Below are positions 25,668 through 34,672 of a stretch of DNA of 64,000 nt, in pieces. The DNA is from Bacillota bacterium (GTDB lineage Bacteria > Bacillota > Clostridia > Christensenellales > SZUA-584). The stretch covers positions 333,606 through 397,605 of the forward strand of contig JAEYPS010000032.1 of the NCBI GenBank assembly GCA_023410475.1. The letters run 5' to 3'. The stretch's first letter is position 1; each line of letters starts with the position of its first letter. The position numbers and the translations under genes are program-made. The notes under the pieces are model-generated. The model saw nothing but the letters and a program-made list of their open reading frames with translations. It did not search any database and was not told where the DNA came from.

Positions 25668-26375
25668 ATGAAAAAGATGGAGCAGATGTACGAGGGAAAG
25701 GCCAAAAAGGTGTACGCCACGGATGAGCCGGATGTAGTCATCGTGTCGTATAAGGACGATGCTACCGCGTTCAACGGCCTGAAAAAAGGAACGATAGTGG
25801 GCAAGGGCGTTGTAAACAACAAGGTCTCAAATCATTTCTTCAAACTCCTCGAATCAAAAGGAATACCCACGCATTATGTGCAGCAGCTCTCGGACAGGGA
25901 AACGGCTGTAAAACGCGTCGAGATCGTGCCCGTAGAGGTGATAATGCGCAATAAGGCCGCGGGAAGCTTTTCAAAGCGCATGGGCGTCGAGGAAGGCGCG
26001 CATTTCAAGAGCCCCATACTCGAATACAGCTATAAAAACGATGATCTCGGAGACCCGTTCATAAACTCATATTATGTACGGGCGCTGGAGCTTGCGACCG
26101 ACGACGAGATGGACAAGATAAAGGAGTATTCGTTCAAGGTTAATGAGATACTTTCAGAATATCTTAAGGATTTTGGCATAGAGCTAATAGATTTCAAGCT
26201 CGAGTTTGGCCGCTTTAAAGGAGAGTTAATACTTGCCGACGAGATATCGCCCGATACGTGCAGGTTCTGGGATATCGAGACGGGCAAAAAGCTCGACAAG
26301 GACCGGTTCAGAAGAGATATGGGAGACGTCGAAGAGGCGTACAGGGAGATCATCAGAAGACTGATGGGAGAGTAA
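25668..26375 (+). CDS. purC: SAICAR synthetase
   Basis: Joins aspartate to CAIR with ATP. 235 residues, normal. Landmarks: MYEGKAKKVYAT at the N-terminus (GKxK nucleotide loop), VVNNKVSNHFFKLLE, RNKAAGSFSKRMGVEEG, IDFKLEFGRFKGELILADEISPDTCRFWD. The AAGGAG site is about 15 bases from the ATG, longer than usual, so coupling with the purE stop probably helps initiation. Stop and purF start are three bases apart. Confidence 0.97.
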   Translation: MKKMEQMYEGKAKKVYATDEPDVVIVSYKDDATAFNGLKKGTIVGKGVVNNKVSNHFFKLLESKGIPTHYVQQLSDRETAVKRVEIVPVEVIMRNKAAGSFSKRMGVEEGAHFKSPILEYSYKNDDLGDPFINSYYVRALELATDDEMDKIKEYSFKVNEILSEYLKDFGIELIDFKLEFGRFKGELILADEISPDTCRFWDIETGKKLDKDRFRRDMGDVEEAYREIIRRLMGE

Positions 26376-26378
26376 GTA

Positions 26379-27836
26379 ATGCCGCTTCGCTTGAACATAA
26401 AATCGTCATACGAAAGGCTGAAACCTTTTGAAGACTGCATGCACGAGGAATGCGGAGTATTCGGAATATACTGCACCGATGGTAGCGTTGAGCCCGCCGA
26501 AGCCGCGTATTACGGTCTTTTCGCTCTGCAGCATCGCGGTCAGGAAAGCGCGGGCATAGCGGTCGCCAAAGAGGGCAGGATAGAGTATCATAAGGACATG
26601 GGACTTGTGCCCGAGGTGTTCAAAAACGGGCTCGGTAAGCTCGAAGGCGCGCACGCGGCAATTGGACATGTGAGATATTCCACGTCGGGCGACAGCCAGC
26701 TTATCAACGCGCAGCCACTTGTCATAAGCGCGAAGAAGAGCAACCTTGCGCTTGCGCATAACGGCAACCTCATCAACGCCAAGGAGCTAAGAGACGAGCT
26801 TGAAAACGCGGGAGCGATATTCCAGACGTCGATAGACTCTGAGATTATAGCGAGCCTTATCGCCAAGCACAGAAGCAACGGCATAGTGGACGCGATTAAG
26901 ACGACAATGGGGCTTTTAAAGGGCAGCTACGCTCTTGTTATCATGACGCCCGACGAGCTTATCGGCGTAAGAGGCCCGAAAGGGATAAGGCCTCTCTCGC
27001 TCGGCAAAATTGACGGCAGCTTCGCGTTTGCGTCGGAATCCTGCGCTTTTGATACCATAGGCGCGGAATTCATACGGGATCTCAGGCCGGGCGAGATAGT
27101 CGTAGTGGACAAGCATGGCCTCAAGTCATACCATGGGCCTCGGTCTGAGGAAACGGCGCTGTGCATATTCGAATTCGTGTACTTTGCGCGCCCCGATTCC
27201 GACCTCGACGGAATATCAGTCCACAAGGCGAGAGAGCTTGCGGGCACGCGGCTCGCGCTTGCAGAACCGATAGACGCCGACATTGTTGCGGAGGTGCCTG
27301 ATTCGGCGACTCCCGCGGCGATGGGATATGCGGCGCAGTCCGGCATACCCTACACAAAGGCGCTCGAGAAAAACCGCTATGTAGGCAGGACGTTTATACA
27401 GCCCGCTCAGGGCAAGAGGGAGTCGGGAGTGAGTCTGAAGCTGACGCCGCTCAAGCGCAACGTGCGGGGAAAACGCGTCGTGCTTATTGACGACTCGATA
27501 GTTCGCGGAACCACATCTAAGAGGATAGTGGAGATGCTCAAGCTCGCGGGCGCAAAAGAAGTACATATGAAGATTAGCTCGCCGCCAGTGAAGTACCCTT
27601 GTTTTTTCGGTATCGATACGCCGTCGCATGACCAGCTTATAGGCGCGGGAAATTCAGTGGAAGAGATAAGAAAGCTTATCGGGGCTGATTCGCTCAGTTA
27701 TTTGAGCAACGAAGACCTTTTGAAGACTGTAGAGGGCGCGGCCTGCAATTTCTGTACAGGCTGCTTTACCGGGCAGTATCCCGACGATGTCGCACATCTT
27801 TTAAAGTGCGGAAAAAAGAATATTCTGGAAGGTTAA
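26379..27836 (+). CDS. purF: amidophosphoribosyltransferase
   Basis: First committed purine enzyme: transfers glutamine amide nitrogen to PRPP. 485 residues. The catalytic Cys lies in EECGVFGIY after an N-terminal leader of about 23 residues, which is probably removed as the propeptide in this type. Glutaminase domain with GHVRYSTSGDS; PRPP loop VVLIDDSIVRGTTS. Cysteines in PCFFGID and CNFCTGCFTGQYP fit the [4Fe-4S]-containing Bacillus-type enzyme. Part of the pur operon. Confidence 0.97.
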   Translation: MPLRLNIKSSYERLKPFEDCMHEECGVFGIYCTDGSVEPAEAAYYGLFALQHRGQESAGIAVAKEGRIEYHKDMGLVPEVFKNGLGKLEGAHAAIGHVRYSTSGDSQLINAQPLVISAKKSNLALAHNGNLINAKELRDELENAGAIFQTSIDSEIIASLIAKHRSNGIVDAIKTTMGLLKGSYALVIMTPDELIGVRGPKGIRPLSLGKIDGSFAFASESCAFDTIGAEFIRDLRPGEIVVVDKHGLKSYHGPRSEETALCIFEFVYFARPDSDLDGISVHKARELAGTRLALAEPIDADIVAEVPDSATPAAMGYAAQSGIPYTKALEKNRYVGRTFIQPAQGKRESGVSLKLTPLKRNVRGKRVVLIDDSIVRGTTSKRIVEMLKLAGAKEVHMKISSPPVKYPCFFGIDTPSHDQLIGAGNSVEEIRKLIGADSLSYLSNEDLLKTVEGAACNFCTGCFTGQYPDDVAHLLKCGKKNILEG

Positions 27837-27844
27837 ATAGATAG

Positions 27845-28855
27845 ATGAGTATTACATACAAAGACGCGGGTGTCGATGTTGAGTCGGGCTATAAGGCGGT
27901 GAGCCTTATGAAGGCGCATGCCGAATCGACGTTTAACGGCAACGTGCTGCAGGGGCTCGGCTCCTTCGGAGGCATGTACGACAACCAAGACAGCGTGCTC
28001 GTCGCCGGAACGGACGGTGTGGGGACGAAGCTCAAAGCCGCGTTCGCGATGCACAAGCACGACACGATAGGCATCGACTGCGTAGCGATGTGCGCTAACG
28101 ACATCGTGTGCCACGGCGCTAAGCCCATGTTCTTTCTCGACTACATCGCGATGGGCAAGCTCGAGCCTTCTGTCGCGGCGGATATCGTAAAGGGCGTTGC
28201 AGACGGATGCAGGAAGGCGGGGTGCGCACTTATTGGCGGAGAGACAGCCGAGATGCCGGATTTCTATAAAGCGGGAGAATACGACCTCGCGGGCTTCTGC
28301 GTAGGCAGCGTGAAAAAAGAAGGTATAATAAATGGACATGACATAAAAGCCGGAGACACGCTTATAGGGCTCAAATCATCGGGGCTGCACAGCAACGGGT
28401 TTTCGCTAGTCAGAAAGCTTATAAAGATGGAAAAGCGCTCTCTGTCGCAAAATATACACATGCTCGGCAAAACGCTCGGGGAAGAGCTTCTTACTCCCAC
28501 GAGGATATACGTAAACTCAGTGCTCTCGTTAATGGAAAACTTCAAGATCAAAGGCGCAGCGCACATCACCGGCGGCGGCTTCATTGAAAACATACCAAGG
28601 ATAATCCCGGGCGGTCTTTGCGCTGAAATCACGCTTGGAAGCTGGGACATTCCTCCCGTTTTCGACCTTGTTATAGGCGAGGCAAAGCTCGAAACAAAAT
28701 ACGCTTACAATACGTTCAACATGGGCATAGGCATGGTGTTGGCCGTTGCCCCCGAAATGGCAAACGACGTTGCTTTTGCCGCGAGAGACCTCGGCGAAGA
28801 ATCGTTTGTTATAGGGCGAGTTATAGAGGGCGAAGGTGTAAGGCTGTGCGGATAG
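27845..28855 (+). CDS. purM: phosphoribosylformylglycinamidine cyclo-ligase
   Basis: AIR synthetase: closes the imidazole ring using ATP. 336 residues, normal. Landmarks: YKDAGVDVESGYKAV, DGVGTKLKAAF, ALIGGETAEMPDFY, GLKSSGLHSNGFSLVRK and HITGGGFIENIPR. Preceded by GGAAGG in the purF end. Overlaps purN by 10 bases. Confidence 0.98.
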   Translation: MSITYKDAGVDVESGYKAVSLMKAHAESTFNGNVLQGLGSFGGMYDNQDSVLVAGTDGVGTKLKAAFAMHKHDTIGIDCVAMCANDIVCHGAKPMFFLDYIAMGKLEPSVAADIVKGVADGCRKAGCALIGGETAEMPDFYKAGEYDLAGFCVGSVKKEGIINGHDIKAGDTLIGLKSSGLHSNGFSLVRKLIKMEKRSLSQNIHMLGKTLGEELLTPTRIYVNSVLSLMENFKIKGAAHITGGGFIENIPRIIPGGLCAEITLGSWDIPPVFDLVIGEAKLETKYAYNTFNMGIGMVLAVAPEMANDVAFAARDLGEESFVIGRVIEGEGVRLCG

Positions 28856-29466
28856 AGAGGCTCGTTGTATTAGTATCGGGCGGAGGCACCAATCTACAGT
28901 CACTGATAAACGCCTGCGAGGACGGCAGGATAAACGCCCGCATATCCGGCGTTATCTCCAGCAAAGAGGGCGTATACGCTCTTGAGCGCGCGAAAAATGC
29001 CGGTATACCCACCGCGGTAGTAAAGGCGTGCGATTATGAGGATCAGCGTCAGCGCGACGCCGCCGTAATAGAGGCCGTAGAGCGCTTTGGCGGGCAGGCT
29101 GTTGTGCTTGCCGGATATATGTCGATACTAGGCAAAGATGTGGTGAGCAGATACAAAATAATAAACATACACCCCGCGCTTATACCGTCGTTCTGCGGTA
29201 AAGGCTTCTATGGGCAGCGTGTCCACAAAGCGGTGCTCGATTACGGAGCGAAGGTATCGGGAGCCACAACGCATTTTGTGGACGAGGGTACGGACACCGG
29301 CCCTGTGATAATGCAAAAATGCGTACCCGTGCTGGATAACGACACCCCGGAAACGCTTGCCGCAAGGGTGCTGGGCGCTGAGCACGAGATACTTGTCGAA
29401 TCCGTCAGTCTGCTGTGCGACGGCAGGCTCCGCATAGAAGGCAGAAGAGTATTTATAATCGATTGA
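28846..29466 (+). CDS. purN: phosphoribosylglycinamide formyltransferase
   Basis: Transfers formyl from 10-formyl-THF to GAR. 206 residues, normal. GTG start at 28846 inside the purM end, with GAAGG nine bases upstream. Landmarks: VLVSGGGTNLQSLI (phosphate loop), IINIHPALIPSFCGKGFYG with the catalytic Asn/His region, and FVDEGTDTGPVI with the catalytic Asp. Followed by a small hairpin before purH. Confidence 0.97.
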   Translation: MRIERLVVLVSGGGTNLQSLINACEDGRINARISGVISSKEGVYALERAKNAGIPTAVVKACDYEDQRQRDAAVIEAVERFGGQAVVLAGYMSILGKDVVSRYKIINIHPALIPSFCGKGFYGQRVHKAVLDYGAKVSGATTHFVDEGTDTGPVIMQKCVPVLDNDTPETLAARVLGAEHEILVESVSLLCDGRLRIEGRRVFIID

Positions 29467-29468
29467 CA

Positions 29469-29489
29469 AAGCAGCCTTGGTTGCTTTTT
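29469..29489 (+). terminator. weak intra-operon hairpin between purN and purH
   Basis: AAGCAGC (29469-29475) pairs with GTTGCTT (29480-29486) over loop CTTG, followed by T. Shaped like an intrinsic terminator, but it lies inside an operon, so partial attenuation or mRNA processing is likely. Confidence 0.5.
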
Positions 29490-29515
29490 TATATTTTTAT
29501 TTATGGAGGACAGAT

Positions 29516-31048
29516 ATGAAAAGAGCGTTTTTAAGCGTATTTGACAAGACGGGCATAATCGAGTTCGCGCAAGGGCTTAAGGGACTTGGTTACGAGATAC
29601 TCTCTACGGGCGGCACTCAGCGCGCGCTTGAACAGGCGGGGATACAGGTAACGAATGTTTCTGACGTTACGGGTTTTCCCGAGTGCCTCGACGGGCGCGT
29701 TAAGACGCTGCACCCCAGCATACACGCAGGTATCCTTGCGATGCGCTCAAACAAAGACCATATGAAACAGGTAGAGAGTTTTGGAGTTGGCCTTATAGAT
29801 ATCGTCGCGGTGAACCTTTATCCTTTTAAGCAGACGATAATGAAAAGCGGCGTTACGCTCGAAGACGCCATTGAGAACATAGACATAGGCGGCCCCACGA
29901 TGCTGCGCGCGGCCGCAAAGAACTGGCAGGACGTTGCCTCGATAGTGGACCCTTCAGACTACGGCAGGGTCTTAGATGAGCTTCGTGACGGCGGCGTAAC
30001 AAAGGAAACAAAGTTCGACCTTTGCGTAAAGGTGTTCGAGCATACGGCAGCCTACGACGCTCTTATTTCCGGATATCTCAGAGAGCAAAACGGAGGGGGA
30101 TATCCCGAGAAACTGACGCTCACATATGAAAAACTTCAGGAAATGCGCTACGGCGAGAACCCGCACCAGAGCGCGGCGTTTTACAAAGAGCCGGTGGGCA
30201 CAGACGGAACGCTCGCGTCCGCGAGGCAGCTGTGGGGTAAGGAACTTTCGTTCAACAATATAAACGACACGCACGGCGCGCTCGAATGCCTGCGCGAGTT
30301 CGAGGATATAACGGTAGTAGCCTCCAAACACGCCAATCCCTGCGGTGTGGGCAGCGCCGATAGCGTCTATGAAGCTTACATGAAGGCGTACAGTGCGGAT
30401 CCTGTTTCCATTTACGGAGGTATCGTTGCGGTAAACGCCGAGATAGATAAGAAGACTGCCGAGAAGATGGGGGAGATATTCCTCGAGATAATCATAGCGC
30501 CAGCGTTTTCAGACGAAGCGCTTGAAGTGCTAAAAGCGAAGAAAAACCTTCGTTTGCTGCTGCTTCCCGATATGAGCGCTAAGATGAATACAAACACAAT
30601 GGACATCAAGAAACCGTCGGGCGGGCTGCTTGTACAGCAGACGGACGATATATTGTTTGACGGGGAGCTGAAGGTCGTTACGAAACGCGTGCCATCGAAG
30701 AGCGAGATGGAGGACATGAAGTTCGCGTTCAAGCTCGTGAAGCACTTAAAATCAAACGCCATATCGGTCGCGAAGGATAAGGCGTCACTGGGCCTCGGGC
30801 CGGGGCAGGTCTCGCGTATATGGGCTGCTGAAGCCGCGCTTGCGCGGGCGGGAGAGGGCGTAAACGGCGCGGCGCTCGCGTCCGACGCGTACTTCCCGTT
30901 CGATGACTGCGTAAGGCTGGCCGCGAAATACGGTATCAAAGCAATAATACAGCCGGGCGGAAGCATAAGGGACGAGGATTCTATAAAGGCGTGCGACGAG
31001 CTCGGAATATCGATGGTGTTTACGGGCATCAGGCATTTCAAGCATTAA
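29516..31048 (+). CDS. purH: AICAR formyltransferase / IMP cyclohydrolase
   Basis: Bifunctional last enzyme of IMP synthesis. 510 residues. The ATG at 29516 is chosen for its GGAGGA at 29505-29510; the frame is open further upstream through the hairpin. N-terminal cyclohydrolase domain (MKRAFLSVFDKTGIIEFAQGL, STGGTQRALE, FPECLDGRVKTLHP); C-terminal transformylase domain with the Lys-His active site SKHANPCGVG and IQPGGSIRDEDSI. Confidence 0.97.
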   Translation: MKRAFLSVFDKTGIIEFAQGLKGLGYEILSTGGTQRALEQAGIQVTNVSDVTGFPECLDGRVKTLHPSIHAGILAMRSNKDHMKQVESFGVGLIDIVAVNLYPFKQTIMKSGVTLEDAIENIDIGGPTMLRAAAKNWQDVASIVDPSDYGRVLDELRDGGVTKETKFDLCVKVFEHTAAYDALISGYLREQNGGGYPEKLTLTYEKLQEMRYGENPHQSAAFYKEPVGTDGTLASARQLWGKELSFNNINDTHGALECLREFEDITVVASKHANPCGVGSADSVYEAYMKAYSADPVSIYGGIVAVNAEIDKKTAEKMGEIFLEIIIAPAFSDEALEVLKAKKNLRLLLLPDMSAKMNTNTMDIKKPSGGLLVQQTDDILFDGELKVVTKRVPSKSEMEDMKFAFKLVKHLKSNAISVAKDKASLGLGPGQVSRIWAAEAALARAGEGVNGAALASDAYFPFDDCVRLAAKYGIKAIIQPGGSIRDEDSIKACDELGISMVFTGIRHFKH

Positions 31049-31058
31049 GGAGGCCGGA

Positions 31059-32345
31059 ATGAAGATACTCGTAGTTGGCGGCGGGGGAAGAGAGCACGCC
31101 ATAATATGGAAGCTGCTTAAAAACAAAGCCGTAAAGGAAGTGCATTGCGCTCCCGGTAATGGAGGCGTATCGGACATAGCAAAGTGTGTACCCATATATG
31201 CGACCGATATTGAAGGTATTGTATCATACGCGAAGAGAGAACGCTTCGATCTTGTATTCGTAGCGCCCGACGATCCTCTTTATATGGGCATGGTGGACAG
31301 GCTGCAGCAAGAGGGCATAAGGGCATTCGGGCCCACAGCCGCGGCGGCTGAGATAGAGGGCAGCAAGGCGTACGCCAAACGGCTGATGAAGACATACGAT
31401 ATACCGACAGCCGAGTACGAGGAGTTTACGGACTATAATAGCGCCTGCGATTATATAGACGGCTGCTCTATGCCCGCCGTTATAAAGGCCGACGGCCTTG
31501 CTCTCGGGAAGGGCGTCGTTATATGCGGCTCAGCCGAAGAAGCAAAATCGGCGCTAGAAGACATGATGGTTAAAAAGATATTCGGCAGCGCTGGTGAGCG
31601 CGTCGTTATAGAGGAGTACCTCGAAGGCCCCGAAGTGTCCGTGCTCGCGTTCTGCGACGGCAAGACTATACTGCCCATGGCGAGCGCTCAGGACCACAAG
31701 CGAGCATATGATAGCGACATGGGCCCGAACACAGGTGGTATGGGAGCGTTTTCGCCTTCACCTAAGTATACGCCTCAAATACAAAGTGAGGTTGAAGAAA
31801 CGATAATACAAAAGACGCTGTTCGCTCTTAATCAGGAAGGAAGGCCATTCAAGGGCGTCATATACTTCGGGCTAATGCTGACAAACAAAGGCCCGCGGCT
31901 TTTGGAATACAACGCGCGCTTCGGCGACCCAGAGGCGCAGGCTGTGCTGCCGCGGATGAAAAACGATCTGTTGGACATTGTAAACGCGGTCATAGACGGA
32001 AAGCTTTCAGATATAAAGCTCGAGTGGGAAGACAGCTGCGCCGTCTGCGTCGTTATGGCGTCGGGAGGATATCCCGGGAAATATCAGAAGGGCATGGAAA
32101 TAACAGGCCTGGGGGACGTTCGGGATTCAATTGTATTTCACGCGGGCACTTCAAAGAAGGACGGCGTTTACATAACGAACGGCGGCAGAGTGCTCGGAGT
32201 AACGGCGCTAGGTAAAGATATATCGGACGCAAGGGAAAAGGCTTATAGCGATGTATCCAAAATAAGCTTTGAGGGAGCTCAGTACAGAAGCGACATAGGC
32301 ATAAAAGAGACAACCGAAACGAGTGAACCCGTTTACAGTTATTAA
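31059..32345 (+). CDS. purD: phosphoribosylamine-glycine ligase
   Basis: GAR synthetase of the ATP-grasp family. 428 residues, normal. Landmarks: VVGGGGREHAIIWKL, DGLALGKGVVIC (ATP-grasp), YLEGPEVSVLAFCDG, DHKRAYDSDMGPNTGGMG and EYNARFGDPEAQAVLPR. TAAGGAGG precedes the ATG. Last gene of the operon; purB, purL/Q/S and purK are not in the window. Confidence 0.98.
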   Translation: MKILVVGGGGREHAIIWKLLKNKAVKEVHCAPGNGGVSDIAKCVPIYATDIEGIVSYAKRERFDLVFVAPDDPLYMGMVDRLQQEGIRAFGPTAAAAEIEGSKAYAKRLMKTYDIPTAEYEEFTDYNSACDYIDGCSMPAVIKADGLALGKGVVICGSAEEAKSALEDMMVKKIFGSAGERVVIEEYLEGPEVSVLAFCDGKTILPMASAQDHKRAYDSDMGPNTGGMGAFSPSPKYTPQIQSEVEETIIQKTLFALNQEGRPFKGVIYFGLMLTNKGPRLLEYNARFGDPEAQAVLPRMKNDLLDIVNAVIDGKLSDIKLEWEDSCAVCVVMASGGYPGKYQKGMEITGLGDVRDSIVFHAGTSKKDGVYITNGGRVLGVTALGKDISDAREKAYSDVSKISFEGAQYRSDIGIKETTETSEPVYSY

Positions 32346-32359
32346 TCTATCTGAAACAA

Positions 32360-32402
32360 AAAAGAGGGGAGATATCTGTGAATTGAAGTGAACCCCTCTT
32401 TT
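32360..32402. terminator. bidirectional terminator between purD and dapB
   Basis: AAAAGAGGGG (32360-32369) pairs with CCCCTCTTTT (32393-32402) over a 23-base loop. T runs follow on both strands, serving two convergent operons. Confidence 0.75.
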
Positions 32403-32410
32403 AGTATGCT

Positions 32411-33616
32411 TTATAAACAGAACGCCTCGGATACCGCGGCAACCGCGTCATGGGCTTTAGCGGAGTCTACACAGAAGCTTATCTTTGTCTCGGACGTCGT
32501 TATGATATGTATTCCGATATCCTTGTCGGCGAGAGCGCTGAACAGCGCCGCGGCCACGCCCGACTGGCGCTGCATGCCCGCGCCCTCAATCGTGAGCTTG
32601 GAAAGCGCCGTGTCGGTGATTATCTTCGTTCCGTCATTGACATGTTTTTTGATAACCTCTGTGCATCCGTCGATATCGGAGAGGGGCATCGAAAACGATA
32701 GGCTTACTTTTCCGTCATGCGGCGTCGTCTGGCTTATAATATCGAGCCTGATGTTCATCCTCGCGATATCGCCGAAGATTCCCGCAATAGCGCAGGGAGA
32801 GAAGGGCATATCTGCGAGCGTTATCATCGCCTGCCCGTCGTCCTGATAAATGTTAGTGACGGCGCATTCGTTTATAATGTCGTTCATGTTGTAAAGGCCC
32901 GCGGGCTTGCCTGAAAGGAACCTCGCTGCTCTAAGCGCGCCTAATGCAAAGATCTGTCTCGTTTGGGCGCTGTGGTTTATCTCTATTACCTCGTCCGTGC
33001 CGATAAACATGACGCTGTGCTCACCGGAAAGCGTGCCTCCGCGCACCGCGTGTATGCCTATCTCTCTGCCGCGCTTTTCCGTCTTCGTGTGCCTTCCGTA
33101 TACATAGGCCTTCTTGTCGGTAAACGCCTCGTTTATATAGTCGGCGATAGCTAGCGCGGTACCGCTCGGAGCGTCTACTTTCTGGTTATGGTGCTTCTCG
33201 ACGATCTCTATGTCATAGCCTTCCCCGAGGAACGCCGCGGCGCTCTTTGAAAGCTCCATCTGTAAATTGACACCAAGCGACATGTTGGCGGCAAAGAAAA
33301 CCGGTATTATCTTTGAAGCCTCGGATATGCGTTGTTTCTCTTCGGCAGAAAACCCCGTTGTAGCTATAACTATAGGCAGTTTTCTTTCAGCGGCGAACGC
33401 TAGGTTTGTTTCAAGCGCGTCCGGCCGTGAAAAGTCGATTATCATATCCGCGCCCGAGCATCTGTCCATATCGCAGTAAACGGGGAACTCGTTTTGAATA
33501 CAATCCGGCGCTTTATCGACGCCCGCGATTACACGCATGTCGTTCGATTCAGATATGAGGGCGGCTACCGCCTGTCCCATCTTTCCATTGGCGCCGTTCA
33601 GTATTACGTTTGTCAT
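32411..33616 (-). CDS. dapB: 4-hydroxy-tetrahydrodipicolinate reductase with C-terminal aspartokinase-like tandem ACT domains
   Basis: 401 residues against the usual ~250. Residues 1-250 are a complete DapB: NAD(P) loop NGANGKMGQAV, ATTGFS, active-site EKHHNQKVDAPSGTA (140-154) and the C-terminal GKPAGLYNMND. Residues ~255-401 form two ACT domains of the aspartate-kinase regulatory type: ACT1 ~257-325 (AMITLADMPFSPCAIAGIFG) and ACT2 ~338-401 (LTIEGAGMQRQSGVAAALF, then ITTSETKISFCVD). Feedback binding of lysine is inferred, not shown. ATG at 33616 follows GAGAGGTGG. Last gene of the riboswitch-led asd-dapA-dapB operon; a hairpin element separates it from dapA. Confidence 0.93.
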   Translation of the reverse strand: MTNVILNGANGKMGQAVAALISESNDMRVIAGVDKAPDCIQNEFPVYCDMDRCSGADMIIDFSRPDALETNLAFAAERKLPIVIATTGFSAEEKQRISEASKIIPVFFAANMSLGVNLQMELSKSAAAFLGEGYDIEIVEKHHNQKVDAPSGTALAIADYINEAFTDKKAYVYGRHTKTEKRGREIGIHAVRGGTLSGEHSVMFIGTDEVIEINHSAQTRQIFALGALRAARFLSGKPAGLYNMNDIINECAVTNIYQDDGQAMITLADMPFSPCAIAGIFGDIARMNIRLDIISQTTPHDGKVSLSFSMPLSDIDGCTEVIKKHVNDGTKIITDTALSKLTIEGAGMQRQSGVAAALFSALADKDIGIHIITTSETKISFCVDSAKAHDAVAAVSEAFCL

Positions 33617-33679
33617 GTCCACCTCTCTCAAAAGACTCCCTATAATAATATCATAAATTGTATTATTGCAAAACAGATT

Positions 33680-33745
33680 ACAGCCGCCAATACACACCCC
33701 AAAAAGCCTAACGGCTTTTTGGTACTCAGTATTTAAGGCGGCTGT
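33680..33745. repeat. nested hairpin between dapA and dapB containing a diverged copy of the dispersed repeat
   Basis: Outer arms ACAGCCGCC (33680-33688) and GGCGGCTGT (33737-33745), plus AATA/TATT. The inner hairpin AAAAAGCC (33701-33708)/GGCTTTTT (33713-33720) is flanked by ACACCCC. The inner part matches, in inverted orientation, the tandem repeats at 17729-17810. It may lower dapB transcription relative to asd-dapA. Confidence 0.65.
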
Positions 33746-33767
33746 ATCATGATCAGTACAAAATCCG

Positions 33768-34649
33768 CTACGCGATATCGAACCCGAGAGCGATAAGCTC
33801 CTTTTTGAGAACCGCCGCCTTGTCGGCGCTCATCTCGCAAAGAGGCATACGCAGCACACCCGCGTTTATGCCTATCATATTAAGAGCCATTTTTACGGGT
33901 ATGGGGTTCACATCGAGGAACAGCGCCTTGTTCAGGGGGTTAAGCTTAAACTGAAGCTCGAGCGCTTTTTTAGCGTCGCCCTCAAGGTAGCTTATAACCA
34001 TATCGTGCGTAGTCCTCGGCGCTACGTTTGCGCACACTGATATCACGCCCTTGCCGCCAAGAGACAGCAGAGGTATCACATGGTCGTCGTTGCCCGAGTA
34101 AAGGTCAATATCAGAGCAGAGCCTCGCGGTCTCCGTTATCTGAGCAATATTAGCGCTCGCTTCCTTTATGCCCGCTATGTTGTCGTGCTGGCTTATTTCC
34201 TTCATTACGGCAGGAGTGACGTTGACTCCCGTGCGGCCGGGGACGTTATAGACGATGATGGGTACGCTTGAGGCGTCCGCGATGCTCATGTAATGGCGTA
34301 TTAGCCCTGTGTCCGAGCACCTGTTGTAGTAAGGAGTTACGACAAGCAGGCCGTCGGCGCCGAGATCGCAGGCTTCCATCGCGGCCTCTACGGATGTGGC
34401 CGTGCTGTTCGTGCCCGTGCCCGCGATAACAGGAACTCGACCCGCGGACTGTTTGATCACGAACTCTATTGCACCGAGGCGTTCTTCCTTTGTCATCGTC
34501 GAAGGCTCCCCGGTCGTTCCGCAGACGACAAGAGCGTCTATTCCGTTCTCGATCTGATACTCAATAAGCGCTTCAAAAGCCGCAAAGTCTATTCCTGTGT
34601 CATTGAACGGCGTAACGAGCGCCGTTCCGGCTCCGGTGAAAATGCTCAT
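33768..34649 (-). CDS. dapA: 4-hydroxy-tetrahydrodipicolinate synthase
   Basis: Condenses pyruvate with aspartate semialdehyde in the diaminopimelate/lysine pathway. 293 residues, normal. The ATG at 34649 follows GGAAAGGAG; an in-frame start at 34676 would overlap asd. Landmarks: GTTGEPSTMTKEER, VPIIVYNVPGRTGVN with the catalytic Tyr, and the Schiff-base Lys in IAGIKEASANI. Lies between asd and dapB in the same operon. Confidence 0.97.
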   Translation of the reverse strand: MSIFTGAGTALVTPFNDTGIDFAAFEALIEYQIENGIDALVVCGTTGEPSTMTKEERLGAIEFVIKQSAGRVPVIAGTGTNSTATSVEAAMEACDLGADGLLVVTPYYNRCSDTGLIRHYMSIADASSVPIIVYNVPGRTGVNVTPAVMKEISQHDNIAGIKEASANIAQITETARLCSDIDLYSGNDDHVIPLLSLGGKGVISVCANVAPRTTHDMVISYLEGDAKKALELQFKLNPLNKALFLDVNPIPVKMALNMIGINAGVLRMPLCEMSADKAAVLKKELIALGFDIA

Positions 34650-34672
34650 GTTTTCTCCTTTCCGGTGATAGC

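Noticed and set aside
33617..33697. Longer dapB N-terminus (27 extra residues)
   Set aside because: The extra residues (CIGGCNLFCNN type) lie in the repeat element, and the DapB Rossmann start plus GAGAGGTGG favour 33616.
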